Positions 17,701 through 27,430 of a DNA stretch of 64,000 nucleotides are shown here, in pieces. The notes under the pieces were generated by a model. That model did not search any database, was not told where the DNA came from, and saw only the letters and a list, made by a program, of their open reading frames with translations. Made by a program: the position numbers and the translations under genes. The DNA comes from Streptomyces sp. DH5 (GTDB taxonomy: Bacteria > Actinomycetota > Actinomycetes > Streptomycetales > Streptomycetaceae): contig NZ_JAHWGP010000033.1 of assembly GCF_020873915.1 (NCBI RefSeq), forward strand, positions 27,219 to 91,218, written 5' to 3'. Position 1 is the first letter of the stretch. The number at the start of each line of letters is the position of its first letter.

Positions 17701-17988
17701 CAATCAGGGTCCTCGGTCGGGTCCTCGGTCGGTCCGCGGGCGTGCGCCGTCGTGTCTGCGCGGCCCTCGGGCGGGTTCGATGGGGACGCCGGACCTGATT
17801 TCGGGGTCGCTTCTCCGAACGAGGTCCGACAACTGCGCGCAACTCGCGGTCACTATATGAGAGTTCGTGATCGCCTTGGGAAGATTCCGTAGTCACATTC
17901 GGTAAATCACATGGTTCAGGGGTGTCCGGGGTGCCCGGACCGTGTGCGCCGCCGCCCGCCGCCGGTGCCGCGGGGGCATCCTGAGGGC
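17701..17988. promoter_or_regulatory. Divergent promoter region of the conservon and the FAD/Fe-S gene
   Basis: This is the only relatively AT-rich stretch nearby. On the minus strand TATAGT at 17857-17852 is a fair -10 element for cvnA, giving a leader of about 145 bases. No good -35 is seen. GGTCCTCGGTCG is repeated in tandem just upstream of the cvnA start. No clear ribosome-binding site precedes the FAD gene at 17989. Confidence 0.35.
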
Positions 17989-20853
17989 ATGACGGATCTC
18001 CGGGAACTACGGGCCGGACTGCTGTCCGCCGTGCGCGGCGAGGTCGACTTCTCCGCGACCGGGCGGGCGCTGACCACCATGGACGCCTCCAACTACCGCC
18101 GGGTGCCACTCGGCGTGGTCGCCCCCCGGGACGCCGACGACGTGGCGGCGGCCCTGTCGGTGTGCCGGACGTACGGCGTCCCCGTGGTGCCGCGCGGCGG
18201 CGGCACGTCGATCGCCGGCCAGGCGACCGGCACGGGTGTGGTGCTCGACTTCACACGCCACATGAACCGTCTGCTGTCCCTCGACCCGCAGGCCCGCACG
18301 GCCGTGGTGCAGCCGGGGCTCGTCCTCGACCGCCTCCAGGAGGCCGCCGCCCCGCACGGCCTGCGTTTCGGGCCGGACCCCTCCACCCACAGCCGCTGCA
18401 CCCTCGGCGGCATGATCGGCAACAACTCCTGCGGCTCCCACTCGGTGGCCTGGGGCACGACGGCCGACAACGTGCGCGAGCTCGCGGTCCTCACCCCGCG
18501 CGGGGAGCGGCTGCGCCCCGGCCGGGACTTCTCGGGCGCGCCGGCGGGACTGCGGGACCTGGTGGACGGCGAACTCGCCCTCCTGCGGACGGCGTTCCCC
18601 GACCTCCCGCGCCGCATCTCCGGCTACGCGCTGGACGCCCTGCTGCCCGAGAGGGGCGCCGACGTCGCCCGCTCCCTCTGCGGTTCGGAGGGCACGCTGG
18701 GCGTGCTCACGGAAGCGGTCGTGGACCTCGTGCCGGCACCGCGCGCCCGGGCGCTCGCCGTGCTGGCGTACGCGGACGAGAGCGGGGCGGCCGAGGCGGC
18801 GGCGGGGCTGCTGCCGCACCGGCCGCTGACCGTGGAGGGCATGGCCGCCGACCTCGTACCGTCCGGTGCGGACCTCCCGCGCGGAGGCGCCTGGCTGTTC
18901 GTGGAGACCGGCGGGGACACGGAGGCGGAGGCCCGCGCCCGGGCGGACGGCATCGTCCGCGCGGCCGACGCCCTGGACGCCCTCGTGGTCACCGACCCGG
19001 CCCGGCAGCGCACGCTGTGGCGCATCCGGGAGGACGCGAGCGGCACGGCCACGCGCATGCCGGACGGCACGGAGGCCTGGCCCGGCTGGGAGGACTGCGC
19101 GGTGCCGCCCGCCCGGCTCGGCGCCTACCTGCGGGACTTCCGGGCGCTCATGGCCGACCACGGCCTGCGCGGCACCCCGTACGGTCACTTCGGGGACGGC
19201 TGCATCCACGTCCGCGTCGACTTCGACCTGCTGACCGAGCCGGGCGTCGCCCGCTTCCGGCGCTTCTCGGAGGAACTGGCCGGCCTGGTCGTCTCCCACG
19301 GCGGCTCCCTCTCCGGCGAACACGGCGACGGCCGGGCGCGGGCCGAACTCCTCCCGCGCATGTACGGCGCGCGGACGGTCGCCCTCTTCGAACGGGTGAA
19401 GGCCCTCTGGGACCCCGACGACCTGCTCAACCCCGGCGTGCTCGTCCGCCCCGCGCCCCTGGACACGGACCTCCGCTTCTCCGTCCTCCCGCGCGAACCG
19501 GTGGACGTCGCCTTCGGCTACCCCGCCGACGCCGGTGACTTCTCGGCGGCGGTACGCCGCTGCGTCGGCGTCGCCAAGTGCCGTACCGCGTCGGTGTCGG
19601 GGCCGGCGGTGATGTGCCCGTCGTTCCGGGTCACGGGCGAGGAGGAGCACTCCACGCGCGGGCGCGCCCGCCTGCTGCACGAGATGCTCGCCGGCGAGCT
19701 GGTGACCGACGGCTGGCGGTCGGCCGAGGTGCGGGACGCACTCGACCTGTGCCTGTCCTGCAAGGGCTGCCGCTCGGACTGCCCGGTCGGGGTCGACATG
19801 GCCACCTACAAGGCGGAGTTCCTCCACCACCACTACGCGGGCCGCCGCCGCCCCGCCGCCCACTACGCCATGGGCCGGCTGCCGCAGTGGCTGGGCTGGG
19901 TGGCGCGTACGCGGTCGGCCGGGGTGGTCAACGGGCTGGTCTCCGTCGGTCCGCTGGCGCGGGTGGCGAAACGGCTGGGCGGAATCGCGGGGGAGCGGGA
20001 GATCCCCCGGCTGGCGGCGGAGACGTTCACGCGGTGGTGGCGGGGACGGGGCGCGCCCGGCGGGGACGGCACGCTCGTCGTCCTCTGGCCGGACACCTTC
20101 ACCGAGCACCTCTCGCCGTCGGTGGGCCGGGCGGCCGTACGGGTCCTGGAGGCGGCGGGCCTGCGGGTGGCGCTCCCGCCGACCCTGCTGCCGGGCGGCC
20201 GGGTGGGCGACGCCCGCTCCCGCTCGGCCCTGTCCCTGCCGGCGGCCCGCAGGGCCCGGGTCTGCTGCGGCCTCACCTACCTCTCCACGGGCCAGCTCGA
20301 CCGCGCCCGTGCGGTCCTCACCCGCACCCTCGACCTCCTGGAACCGGTGCTGGCCACCGACGCCCCCCTGGTCGTCCTGGAACCGAGCTGCGCGGCGACC
20401 CTGCGCACGGACGCCCCCGAACTCCTCCACGACGACCCCCGCGCGGCGCGGCTCGCCGCCCGCGTCCTCACCTTCGCGGAGACCCTGGAGCGGCACGCCC
20501 CCGACTGGACCCCGCCGCCGGTGAACCGTCCCGTCACCGGCCAGACCCACTGCCACCAGCACGCGGTCCTGGGCGAGGACCCCGACCGCCGGCTCCGCGC
20601 GGCGGCCGGCCTCACCGGCGACCTGGCGGGCGGCTGCTGCGGCCTGGCCGGCAACTTCGGCTTCGAGGAGGGCCACTACGAGGTCTCGGCCGCCTGCGCG
20701 GAGGACCGGCTCCTCCCGGCGGTGCGCGAGGCCCCGGACGAGGCGGTCGTCCTCGCCGACGGCTTCTCCTGCCGGACACAACTGGAGCAACTCGCGGGCG
20801 TCCGGGGCCGCCACCTGGCGGAGGTCCTGGCGGTGGCCCTCGACGACGAGTGA
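17989..20853 (+). CDS. FAD-binding and Fe-S-binding dehydrogenase, GlcD-GlpC fusion (D-lactate or D-2-hydroxyacid type)
   Basis: This 954-residue fusion enzyme begins with a VAO-type FAD domain. PRGGGTSIAGQATGTGVVLDF near residues 68-85 binds the pyrophosphate, and GNNSCGSHS lies downstream. The FAD-oxidase C-terminal domain contains GHFGDGCIHVR and SGEHGDGRAR. A ferredoxin-type cluster follows (CLSCKGCRSDCPVG), then two Cys-rich CCG domains (RVCCGLTYLSTGQ; THCHQHAVLG with GGCCGLAGNFG). Such fusions oxidise D-lactate, D-2-hydroxyglutarate or glycolate and pass electrons to quinone. ATG 17989 starts the conserved region. The gene stands alone, divergent from the conservon, so the substrate is not fixed by context. 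Confidence 0.9.
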   Translation: MTDLRELRAGLLSAVRGEVDFSATGRALTTMDASNYRRVPLGVVAPRDADDVAAALSVCRTYGVPVVPRGGGTSIAGQATGTGVVLDFTRHMNRLLSLDPQARTAVVQPGLVLDRLQEAAAPHGLRFGPDPSTHSRCTLGGMIGNNSCGSHSVAWGTTADNVRELAVLTPRGERLRPGRDFSGAPAGLRDLVDGELALLRTAFPDLPRRISGYALDALLPERGADVARSLCGSEGTLGVLTEAVVDLVPAPRARALAVLAYADESGAAEAAAGLLPHRPLTVEGMAADLVPSGADLPRGGAWLFVETGGDTEAEARARADGIVRAADALDALVVTDPARQRTLWRIREDASGTATRMPDGTEAWPGWEDCAVPPARLGAYLRDFRALMADHGLRGTPYGHFGDGCIHVRVDFDLLTEPGVARFRRFSEELAGLVVSHGGSLSGEHGDGRARAELLPRMYGARTVALFERVKALWDPDDLLNPGVLVRPAPLDTDLRFSVLPREPVDVAFGYPADAGDFSAAVRRCVGVAKCRTASVSGPAVMCPSFRVTGEEEHSTRGRARLLHEMLAGELVTDGWRSAEVRDALDLCLSCKGCRSDCPVGVDMATYKAEFLHHHYAGRRRPAAHYAMGRLPQWLGWVARTRSAGVVNGLVSVGPLARVAKRLGGIAGEREIPRLAAETFTRWWRGRGAPGGDGTLVVLWPDTFTEHLSPSVGRAAVRVLEAAGLRVALPPTLLPGGRVGDARSRSALSLPAARRARVCCGLTYLSTGQLDRARAVLTRTLDLLEPVLATDAPLVVLEPSCAATLRTDAPELLHDDPRAARLAARVLTFAETLERHAPDWTPPPVNRPVTGQTHCHQHAVLGEDPDRRLRAAAGLTGDLAGGCCGLAGNFGFEEGHYEVSAACAEDRLLPAVREAPDEAVVLADGFSCRTQLEQLAGVRGRHLAEVLAVALDDE

Positions 20854-20896
20854 GCAGCCGCGGCCCGCACCCCGCCGACCTGACCCGGCGGTGCCG

Positions 20897-21349
20897 TCAG
20901 GGAGTCGTCTCGCCCCGGATCAGCGGACCGCACACCGGCTGTACGTCCTCCGGGAGGTCGTCCGGGCGGCACCAGCGGGCGTCGAGGATCTCGAAGGGGT
21001 CCAGGCGCAGCTCGCCGCCGAGCAGGCGGGCCTCGAAGGCGACCTCCACACGGGTGCGCAGGCCGCTGTTCAGCATGACCAGGCGGCCCACCTCCACGTC
21101 GAGGCCGGTCTCCTCCCTGACCTCGCGCACCACGGTGTCCCGGAAGTCCTCGCCCTTGCGGGCGAAGCCGCTCGGCAGGCCCCACTGGCGGCCCGGCGGC
21201 CACATCCGGTGCCGGAGCAGCAGCACCCGCCCCTCGTCGTCGCGCACCACGCCGGTCACGCCGACCACGAACTTGGCGTGCAGCAGCCACATGAGGCGGG
21301 GCTGCACGGGGCGCAGGAGTCGCCAGAGACGGACAAGAACTCGTCGCAC
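20897..21349 (-). CDS. NUDIX hydrolase
   Basis: The 150-residue protein contains a complete NUDIX box, beginning GFARKGEDF and ending REVREETGL (G-x5-E-x7-REVREETGL), which binds magnesium and cleaves a nucleoside-diphosphate-linked substrate. The flanking strands VTGVVRDDEGRVLLLRHR and WGLPSG are typical. The frame is open much further upstream, but the GTG at 21349 is preferred because GAGG precedes it and the protein then begins with the usual VRRVLVRLWRLL amphipathic helix. ATG 21457 is an alternative. It converges on the FAD gene, and the substrate is unknown. Confidence 0.85.
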   Translation of the reverse strand: MRRVLVRLWRLLRPVQPRLMWLLHAKFVVGVTGVVRDDEGRVLLLRHRMWPPGRQWGLPSGFARKGEDFRDTVVREVREETGLDVEVGRLVMLNSGLRTRVEVAFEARLLGGELRLDPFEILDARWCRPDDLPEDVQPVCGPLIRGETTP

Positions 21350-21582
21350 GGGGCCTCGGATGAAGTGGGAACGGACGCGGGTGGTACCAGGGGGAACGGT
21401 ACCCGGCGGGGGTCCACGGGGCGGACGGAGTTGACCGGGGCGGACCGGCGGCCGCATCGTCAGGTCTATAACCGTTTCACGGTACTGACCCGGGCCCCTA
21501 CTCTGGACCGGACAGTTCTGTGAGACGTGCACGCGTGTGCAGCAGGCAGTGTGTACCCCGACGTCCCCGGAAGGCCCGGCCC

Positions 21583-22521
21583 GTGACCACCCCCAGCGCC
21601 GCCACCCCGTCCACCGCGCCCGTGACGGGCGGGCCCGCCTCCGCGCCGGCCGGTGCCCCGCGCGGGCGCGGCTCACTGGGCCCGGTCGGGCTGGTGCTCG
21701 CCGGCGCGGTCTCCGTGCAGTTCGGCGGGGCGCTGGCGGTGACGCTGATGCCGCGGGCCGGTGCGCTCGGGGTGGTGACGTTGCGGCTGCTGGTGGCGGC
21801 GGTCGTGCTGATGGTGCTGTGCCGGCCGAAGCTGCGCGGGCACTCGCGCGCCGACTGGGGCACGGTGATTGCCTTCGGTGTCGCCATGGCCGCGATGAAC
21901 GGGCTGTTCTACCAGTCCGTCGCCCGCATCCCGCTCGGCCCGGCGGTCACCCTGGAGGTCCTCGGCCCGCTCGCGCTGTCCGTCCTCGCCTCCCGGCGGG
22001 CGGTCAACCTCGTGTGGGCCGCCCTCGCCCTCGCCGGCGTGTTCCTCCTCGGGGGCGGCTTCGGCAGCCTCGATCCGCTGGGCGTCGCCTTCGCGCTGGG
22101 CGCCGGCGCTATGTGGGCGGCGTACATCGTTTTCAGCGCCCGCACCGGCCGCCGCTTCCCGCAGGCGGACGGGCTCGCCCTCGCGATGGGCGTCGCGGCG
22201 GTCCTCTCCCTGCCGCTGGGCGTCGCCGAGTCCGGCACGAAGCTCCTCGACCCGACGATCCTCGCCCTGGGCGCGGGGGTCGCGGTGCTGTCGTCCGTCC
22301 TGCCGTACACCCTCGAGCTGCTCGCCCTGCGCCGCCTGCCCGCCTCCACCTTCGCCATCCTGATGAGCCTGGAACCGGCCCTCGCCGCGGCCGCCGGCTT
22401 CCTCGTCCTCGACCAGGCCCTGTCCACCACCGAGGCCGCCGCCATCGCCCTGGTCATCGCGGCGAGCATGGGGGCGGTGCGGACGCAGGTGGGGCGGGGG
22501 CGGACCGGCGCAGGGCGATGA
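21583..22521 (+). CDS. EamA/DMT-family transporter, RhtA-like exporter
   Basis: This 312-residue membrane protein is made of two EamA repeats with about ten transmembrane helices. Characteristic segments include FGGALAVTLMPRAGALGVVTLRL, SVARIPLGPAVTLEVLGPLA and, in the second repeat, LRRLPASTFAILMSLEPALAA. RhtA-type members export threonine, homoserine or related metabolites. The GTG at 21583 is chosen over an upstream GTG because GGAAGG lies about nine bases before it and the preceding residues are Arg-rich. The N-terminal 35 residues are Pro/Ala-rich and cytoplasmic. Its 3' end nearly abuts the convergent antitoxin gene. Confidence 0.88.
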   Translation: MTTPSAATPSTAPVTGGPASAPAGAPRGRGSLGPVGLVLAGAVSVQFGGALAVTLMPRAGALGVVTLRLLVAAVVLMVLCRPKLRGHSRADWGTVIAFGVAMAAMNGLFYQSVARIPLGPAVTLEVLGPLALSVLASRRAVNLVWAALALAGVFLLGGGFGSLDPLGVAFALGAGAMWAAYIVFSARTGRRFPQADGLALAMGVAAVLSLPLGVAESGTKLLDPTILALGAGVAVLSSVLPYTLELLALRRLPASTFAILMSLEPALAAAAGFLVLDQALSTTEAAAIALVIAASMGAVRTQVGRGRTGAGR

Positions 22522-22527
22522 GGCGCC

Positions 22528-22833
22528 CTACAGCCGTACTGACAGGTTTCCCACAGTGGCCGTTATGGTCAGCTCGCCACCGATCGCGTGCAGGTAAGCG
22601 GCCATCGTCGAGGTGTCCAGACGAGCCGTGCCTCGCTCGATCTGGCTGACCCTGCCCTGTGTCACGCCCATCGCCTTGGCGACTTGAACCTGGGTGAAAC
22701 CCTGGGCCTTGCGGAGCGCGGCCAGTTCGTGTCCCCGCTCCGCATCGATCATCTCGGCCTTGATGGCGTCGATGCGTTCGCGCTTCTCCGGGGTGATGTC
22801 GGTCGCCAGGTCGTCCATGGAGCCAAGGTTCAT
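22528..22833 (-). CDS. HigA-like antitoxin, XRE family
   Basis: The 101-residue protein has an XRE-type helix-turn-helix at about residues 40-75: LRKAQGFTQVQVAKAMGVTQ, then GRVSQIERGTARLD, followed by a conserved tail MAAYLHAIGGELTITATVG seen in HigA-type antitoxins. Its ATG at 22833 overlaps the toxin stop as ATGA. The toxin-first gene order is the HigBA arrangement. The protein should bind and neutralise the upstream toxin and repress the operon through the inverted repeat at 23237-23252. Codon use is less GC-rich than in neighbouring genes, suggesting acquisition by transfer. Confidence 0.88.
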   Translation of the reverse strand: MNLGSMDDLATDITPEKRERIDAIKAEMIDAERGHELAALRKAQGFTQVQVAKAMGVTQGRVSQIERGTARLDTSTMAAYLHAIGGELTITATVGNLSVRL

Positions 22834-23192
22834 TTCCCCAGTCCTTCCCTCTTCTCCCGGTCCAGCGCCTCTAGGTAAGCGGTGAACTTGTCATCTGCCT
22901 CTTTGACCGCCCGGGGATACCAGGCCGCCCACTGACGCCCGGCGGCCTTGTTGCCCGCGACCAGGAAGATGGCCCGCCGCTCGGGATCGAAGACGAAAAG
23001 CATACGAATGCTCACGGTCCCGCCGCTGCGTGGGCGCAACTCCCGCATGTTCCGGTATCGGCTCTGCTCGATCGCGCCGACTGTCGGTCGTCGAAGTGCC
23101 GGACCGACTTCTTGAAGCCGTTCCAGAGCGGCTATGACGTGAAGATGACTGTCGGGATCCTCTTTCGCGAGCGTCTTGATCCAGTCCAGCAC
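22830..23192 (-). CDS. HigB/RelE-like toxin, phage Gp49 family
   Basis: The frame encodes at least 120 residues with the core of the phage-derived Gp49/HigB toxin family: DPDSHLHVIAALERLQEVGPAL, NMRELRPRSGGTVSIRMLFVFDP, then IFLVAGNKAAGRQWAAWY. These toxins cut mRNA on the ribosome. The first usable start is GTG 23192, but the same frame continues upstream to 23237 with residues YELRFFEDV that look like the family's first strand, and no ATG, GTG or TTG precedes them. Translation may therefore begin at a non-canonical codon such as CTG 23210, or the toxin may be 5'-truncated. It is co-translated with the antitoxin. Confidence 0.8.
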   Translation of the reverse strand: MLDWIKTLAKEDPDSHLHVIAALERLQEVGPALRRPTVGAIEQSRYRNMRELRPRSGGTVSIRMLFVFDPERRAIFLVAGNKAAGRQWAAWYPRAVKEADDKFTAYLEALDREKREGLGK

Positions 23193-23236
23193 GTCTTCGA
23201 AGAAACGCAGCTCATAGAGTTCGGCCGCACCAAAAA

Positions 23237-23252
23237 ATTAGCATGACCTAAT
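23237..23252. promoter_or_regulatory. Putative operator of the toxin-antitoxin operon
   Basis: An inverted repeat ATTAG-CATGAC-CTAAT lies about 45 bases upstream of the toxin GTG in an unusually AT-rich patch with an A6 run. The size and position match autoregulatory operators bound by XRE antitoxins. On the minus strand the same patch contains possible -10 sequences (TAATTT). Confidence 0.5.
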
Positions 23253-23353
23253 GTCGAGGGCAAGCGTTCGCCCCCTCGCTCGTGGCGCAGCTCCTCGGGT
23301 GAAAACCAGCAAGCGTGCTTGATTGTTTTGTCCGTGCCTGCCATGCTCCCGTC

Positions 23354-24151
23354 ATGGCCGACCCGACGCGTGTCATCGATGACCTGTGTGCCGAGAGTGA
23401 CGAACTGGACCGGCTGGTGGCCGGGCTGGAGACGGAACAATGGGCGCTGCCGACGCCCGCCGCCGGATGGACCGTCGCCCACCAGATCGCCCACCTCGTC
23501 TGGACCGACCACTCCGCGCTGCTCGCCGTCACCGACGCGGACGGCTTCCGGACGCTGGTGGAAGGCGCCCTGAACGCCCCGCACACCTTCGTGGACGACG
23601 GGGCCGAGGAGTACGCCCGGGCCGCGCCGGCCGACCTGCTCGCGCGGTGGCGGGAGGGGCGTGCGGCGCTGGAGAAGGCGCTGCGGGAAGCGCCGGCCGG
23701 GGCGCGGTTCCCCTGGTACGGGCCGCCCATGTCGGCCGCCTCCATGGCCACCGCCCGTCTCATGGAGACCTGGGCCCACGGACAGGACGTCGCCGACACG
23801 CTCGGCGTGAGGCGGCCCCCCACCGCCCGGCTCAGGCACGTGGCGTGGCTCGGGGTGCGGACCCGGGACTTCGCCTACGGGGCGCACGGCCTCACCCCGC
23901 CCGCCGAGCCCTTCCGCGTCGAACTCACCGGGCCGGACGGCGGGACGTGGACCTACGGCCCCGAGGACGCGCCCCAGCGGGTCACCGGCCCCGCGCCCGA
24001 CTTCTGCCTCCTGGTCACCCAGCGCGCCCACCGCGCGGACCTCGCCCTCACCGCCGACGGCCCCGACGCCGACCGCTGGCTGGACATCGCCCAGGCCTTC
24101 GCCGGCCCGCCCGGCGGCGGACGCCTGCCGAAGGGGGAGGACACCCGGTGA
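23354..24151 (+). CDS. TIGR03084-like DinB/MDMPI-fold metal-binding protein
   Basis: This 265-residue protein has an N-terminal four-helix domain of the mycothiol-dependent maleylpyruvate isomerase/DinB type. [17 protein letters not shown] is followed by [16 protein letters not shown], with His residues positioned to bind a divalent metal, and [15 protein letters not shown] supplies a further His. The C-terminal part ([19 protein letters not shown]-like) completes the TIGR03084 type. ATG 23354 fits the family start. Its stop overlaps the start of the AtuA-like gene (GTGA), so it is the first gene of the catabolic operon. Its reaction is unknown. Thiol-dependent isomerisation or transfer is an inference from the fold. 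Confidence 0.8.
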   Translation: MADPTRVIDDLCAESDELDRLVAGLETEQWALPTPAAGWTVAHQIAHLVWTDHSALLAVTDADGFRTLVEGALNAPHTFVDDGAEEYARAAPADLLARWREGRAALEKALREAPAGARFPWYGPPMSAASMATARLMETWAHGQDVADTLGVRRPPTARLRHVAWLGVRTRDFAYGAHGLTPPAEPFRVELTGPDGGTWTYGPEDAPQRVTGPAPDFCLLVTQRAHRADLALTADGPDADRWLDIAQAFAGPPGGGRLPKGEDTR

Positions 24152-25830
24152 CCCTGCGCGTCGGGAACTTCTCCGGCTTCTACGGCGACCGCTTCGACGC
24201 CCTCCGCGAGATGCTCACCGGCGGCGACGTCGACGTCCTCACCGGCGACTACCTCGCCGAGCTGACCATGCTCATCCTCGCCCGCGACCGGCTGAAGGAC
24301 CCCACCGCCGGATACGCCCGCACCTTCCCGCGGCAACTGGAGGAGACCCTCGGGCTCGCCCGCGAGCGGGGCGTCCGGATCGTCACCAACGCGGGCGGGC
24401 TCAACCCGGCCGGGCTCGCCGACGCCGTACGGGCGCTCGCCGACCGGCTCGGCATCCCCGTACGGGTCGCCCACGTCGAGGGCGACGACCTCACCGCGCG
24501 CCACCCCGGCAGCCTCGCCGCCCACGCCTACCTCGGCGGCTTCGGCATCGCGGAGTGCCTGCGCGCGGGCGCCGACGTGGTCGTCACCGGGCGGGTCACC
24601 GACGCGGCCCTGGTGACCGGGCCCGCCGCCGCCCACTTCGGCTGGGGGCCGACGCAGTACGACCGGCTCGCGGGGGCCGTCGTCGCCGGGCACGTCCTGG
24701 AGTGCGGGACGCAGGCCACCGGCGGCAACTACGCCTTCTTCGGCGAGCGCGACCCCCGCGACCTGCGGCGGCCCGGATTCCCGCTCGCCGAGATCCACGC
24801 CGACGGCAGCAGCGTCGTCACCAAACACCCCGGCACCGGCGGCTTCGTCGACGTCGGCACGGTCACCGCGCAACTGCTCTACGAGACCGGCGGCGCCCGC
24901 TACGCCGGTCCTGACGTCACCGCGCGGCTGGACACCGTGCGGCTGACCCAGGACGGACCCGACCGGGTGCGCGTCGAGGGGGTGCGCGGGGAGGCCCCGC
25001 CGCCCACGCTCAAGGTCGGCCGCAACCGGCTCGGCGGCTTCCGCAACGAGGTCGTCTTCGTGCTCACCGGGCTCGACATCGAGGCCAAGGCCGGCCTGGT
25101 GAGGAGGCAGATGGGCGACGCGCTCGCCAAGTCGCCGCCCGCCGACGTGCGCTGGGAACTGGCCCGCACCGACCGGGTCGACGCCGGCACCGAGGAGACC
25201 GCCAGCGCGCTGCTGCGGCTCGTCGTGCGCGACCCCCGGCAGGAGGCGGTCGGACGGGTGCTGAGCGGGGCCGCCGTCGAACTGGCCCTGGCGAGCTACC
25301 CCGGCTTCCACGTGGCGGCACCACCGGGGAAGGGCTCGCCCTACGGGGTCTTCGAGGACGCGTACGTCCCCCAGGGCGACGTCGACCACGTGGCCGTCCT
25401 CCACGACGGGCGCCGCATCACCGTGGACGCACCCCACGACACCGCCGCACTCGACGGCGTACCGGAACCGGCGCTCCCCGAACCGCTGCCCGCCGGGCCC
25501 ACGAGACGGGCACCCCTCGGCCTCCTCGCCGGCGCCCGCAGCGGCGACAAGGGCGGGAACGCCAACGTCGGCGTCTGGGCCCGCTCCGACGACGCCTGGC
25601 GGTGGCTCGCCCACGAGCTGACCGTCGAACGGCTGCGGGAGCTGATCCCCGAGACCGCCGGCCTGCCCGTCACCCGGCACGTCCTGCCCCGCCTGCGCGC
25701 CCTGAACTTCCTCGTCGAGGGCATCCTCGGCGAGGGCGTCGCCGCGCAGGCCCGTTTCGACCCGCAGGCCAAGGCACTCGGCGAATGGCTGCGGTCCCGG
25801 CACCTCGACATCCCGGAGGCCCTGCTGTGA
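24148..25830 (+). CDS. AtuA-like protein (DUF1446), acyclic terpene utilisation family
   Basis: The 560-residue protein matches the DUF1446/AtuA family. The start [16 protein letters not shown] leads to [60 protein letters not shown] and a C-terminal AtuA-like domain ([16 protein letters not shown]). In Pseudomonas, AtuA is needed for citronellol and geraniol catabolism together with a biotin-dependent geranyl-CoA carboxylase, although its chemistry is unsettled. Here the carboxylase subunits follow directly, the first by a GTGA overlap at 25827, reproducing that association. GTG 24148 overlaps the previous stop. Related genes also serve leucine or branched-acid degradation in actinomycetes. 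Confidence 0.88.
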   Translation: MTLRVGNFSGFYGDRFDALREMLTGGDVDVLTGDYLAELTMLILARDRLKDPTAGYARTFPRQLEETLGLARERGVRIVTNAGGLNPAGLADAVRALADRLGIPVRVAHVEGDDLTARHPGSLAAHAYLGGFGIAECLRAGADVVVTGRVTDAALVTGPAAAHFGWGPTQYDRLAGAVVAGHVLECGTQATGGNYAFFGERDPRDLRRPGFPLAEIHADGSSVVTKHPGTGGFVDVGTVTAQLLYETGGARYAGPDVTARLDTVRLTQDGPDRVRVEGVRGEAPPPTLKVGRNRLGGFRNEVVFVLTGLDIEAKAGLVRRQMGDALAKSPPADVRWELARTDRVDAGTEETASALLRLVVRDPRQEAVGRVLSGAAVELALASYPGFHVAAPPGKGSPYGVFEDAYVPQGDVDHVAVLHDGRRITVDAPHDTAALDGVPEPALPEPLPAGPTRRAPLGLLAGARSGDKGGNANVGVWARSDDAWRWLAHELTVERLRELIPETAGLPVTRHVLPRLRALNFLVEGILGEGVAAQARFDPQAKALGEWLRSRHLDIPEALL

Positions 25831-27425
25831 CGGTCCTCGCATCCGCGCTCGACACGGCCGACCCGGAGTACCGGGAACACCGTGACGCCATGCTCGCCAA
25901 GCTCGCCGCACTCGACGCCGAGCACGCCAAGGCCCTCGCGGGCGGCGGCGAGAAGTACGTCGAGCGGCACCGCGGGCGCGGCAAGCTCCTCGTCCGCGAA
26001 CGCGTCGAACTGCTCCTCGACCCCGACACGCCCTTCCTGGAACTGTCCCCGCTCGCCGCCTGGGGCAGTGACTACACCGTCGGCGCCTCCCTCGTCACCG
26101 GCATCGGCGTCGTCGAGGGCGTGGAGTGCCTGATCACCGCCAACGACCCGACCGTGCGCGGCGGCGCCAGCAACCCGTGGAGCCTGCGCAAGGCCCTGCG
26201 CGCCAACGACATCGCGCTCGCCAACCGGCTGCCCGTGATCAGCCTCGTCGAGTCCGGCGGCGCCGACCTGCCCTCCCAGAAGGAGATCTTCATCCCGGGC
26301 GGCGCCATCTTCCGGGACCTCACCCGGCTCTCCGCCGCCGGCATCCCCACGATCGCCGTCGTCTTCGGCAACTCCACCGCCGGCGGCGCGTACGTCCCCG
26401 GCATGTCCGACCACACGATCATGGTCAAGGAACGGGCGAAGGTGTTCCTCGGCGGCCCGCCGCTGGTGAAGATGGCCACCGGGGAGGAGAGCGACGACGA
26501 GTCCCTCGGCGGCGCCGGGATGCACGCCCGCGTCTCCGGCCTCGCCGACCACTTCGCCGTCGACGAGCGGGACGCGGTCCGCCAGGCCCGCCGCGTCGTC
26601 GCCCGCCTCAACCACCGCAAGGCGCACGCCGATCCCGGACCCGCCGCACCACCCGAGTACGACGAGGACGAACTCCTCGGCATCGTCCCGGGCGACCTGA
26701 AGATCCCCTTCGACCCGCGCGAGGTCATCGCGCGGATCGTCGACGCCTCCGACTTCGACGAGTTCAAACCCCTCTACGGCACCAGCCTCACCACCGGCTG
26801 GGCCACCCTGCACGGCTATCCCGTCGGCATCCTCGCCAACGCCCGGGGGGTCCTGTTCAGCGAGGAGTCCCAGAAGGCCGCCCAGTTCATCCAGCTCGCC
26901 AACCAGCGCGACATCCCGCTGCTGTTCCTGCACAACACCACCGGCTACATGGTCGGCAGGGAATACGAACAGGGCGGCATCATCAAGCACGGCGCCATGA
27001 TGATCAACGCGGTCAGCAACTCCCGCGTCCCCCACCTGTCCGTCCTCATGGGCGCCTCCTACGGCGCCGGCCACTACGGCATGTGCGGCCGCGCCTACGA
27101 CCCGCGCTTCCTCTTCGCCTGGCCCAGCGCCAAGTCCGCCGTCATGGGCCCGCAACAGCTCGCCGGCGTCCTGTCCATCGTCGCCCGGCAGTCGGCGGTG
27201 GCGAAGGGACGGCCCTACGACGACGAGGCGGACGCGGCGCTGCGCGCCATGGTGGAGCAGCAGATCGAGTCCGAGTCACTGCCCGTGTTCCTGTCCGGGC
27301 GGCTGTACGACGACGGCGTCATCGACCCGCGCGACACCCGCACCGTCCTCGGCCTGTGCCTGTCGGCCATCCACACCGCCCCCTACGAGGGCGCGCGCGG
27401 TGGCTTCGGCGTCTTCCGGATGTGA
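25827..27425 (+). CDS. Acyl-CoA carboxylase beta subunit (carboxyltransferase)
   Basis: The 532-residue carboxyltransferase transfers carboxyl from carboxybiotin to an acyl-CoA. Two crotonase-like halves are visible: NRLPVISLVESGGADLPSQ, then NSTAGGAYVPGMSDHTI, and in the second half GILANARGVLFSEESQKAAQF, LLFLHNTTGYMVG and MGASYGAGHYGMCGRAYDPRF. The pattern is closest to the methylcrotonyl/geranyl-CoA carboxylase branch (MccB/AtuC), where SGGADLPSQ and NTTGYMVG occur. GTG 25827 overlaps the AtuA stop, with CGGAGG upstream. Its partner is the biotin subunit beginning five bases after its stop. Confidence 0.92.
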   Translation: MTVLASALDTADPEYREHRDAMLAKLAALDAEHAKALAGGGEKYVERHRGRGKLLVRERVELLLDPDTPFLELSPLAAWGSDYTVGASLVTGIGVVEGVECLITANDPTVRGGASNPWSLRKALRANDIALANRLPVISLVESGGADLPSQKEIFIPGGAIFRDLTRLSAAGIPTIAVVFGNSTAGGAYVPGMSDHTIMVKERAKVFLGGPPLVKMATGEESDDESLGGAGMHARVSGLADHFAVDERDAVRQARRVVARLNHRKAHADPGPAAPPEYDEDELLGIVPGDLKIPFDPREVIARIVDASDFDEFKPLYGTSLTTGWATLHGYPVGILANARGVLFSEESQKAAQFIQLANQRDIPLLFLHNTTGYMVGREYEQGGIIKHGAMMINAVSNSRVPHLSVLMGASYGAGHYGMCGRAYDPRFLFAWPSAKSAVMGPQQLAGVLSIVARQSAVAKGRPYDDEADAALRAMVEQQIESESLPVFLSGRLYDDGVIDPRDTRTVLGLCLSAIHTAPYEGARGGFGVFRM

Positions 27426-27430
27426 GGGTC

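Noticed and set aside
18007-20814. A 935-codon antisense frame over the FAD/Fe-S dehydrogenase gene
   Set aside because: It mirrors the sense gene codon for codon, with no recognised motif and no start signal.
23953-25911. A 652-codon minus-strand frame over the AtuA-like gene
   Set aside because: The translation is low-complexity with no domain, while the plus strand has a complete AtuA protein with coupled start and stop.
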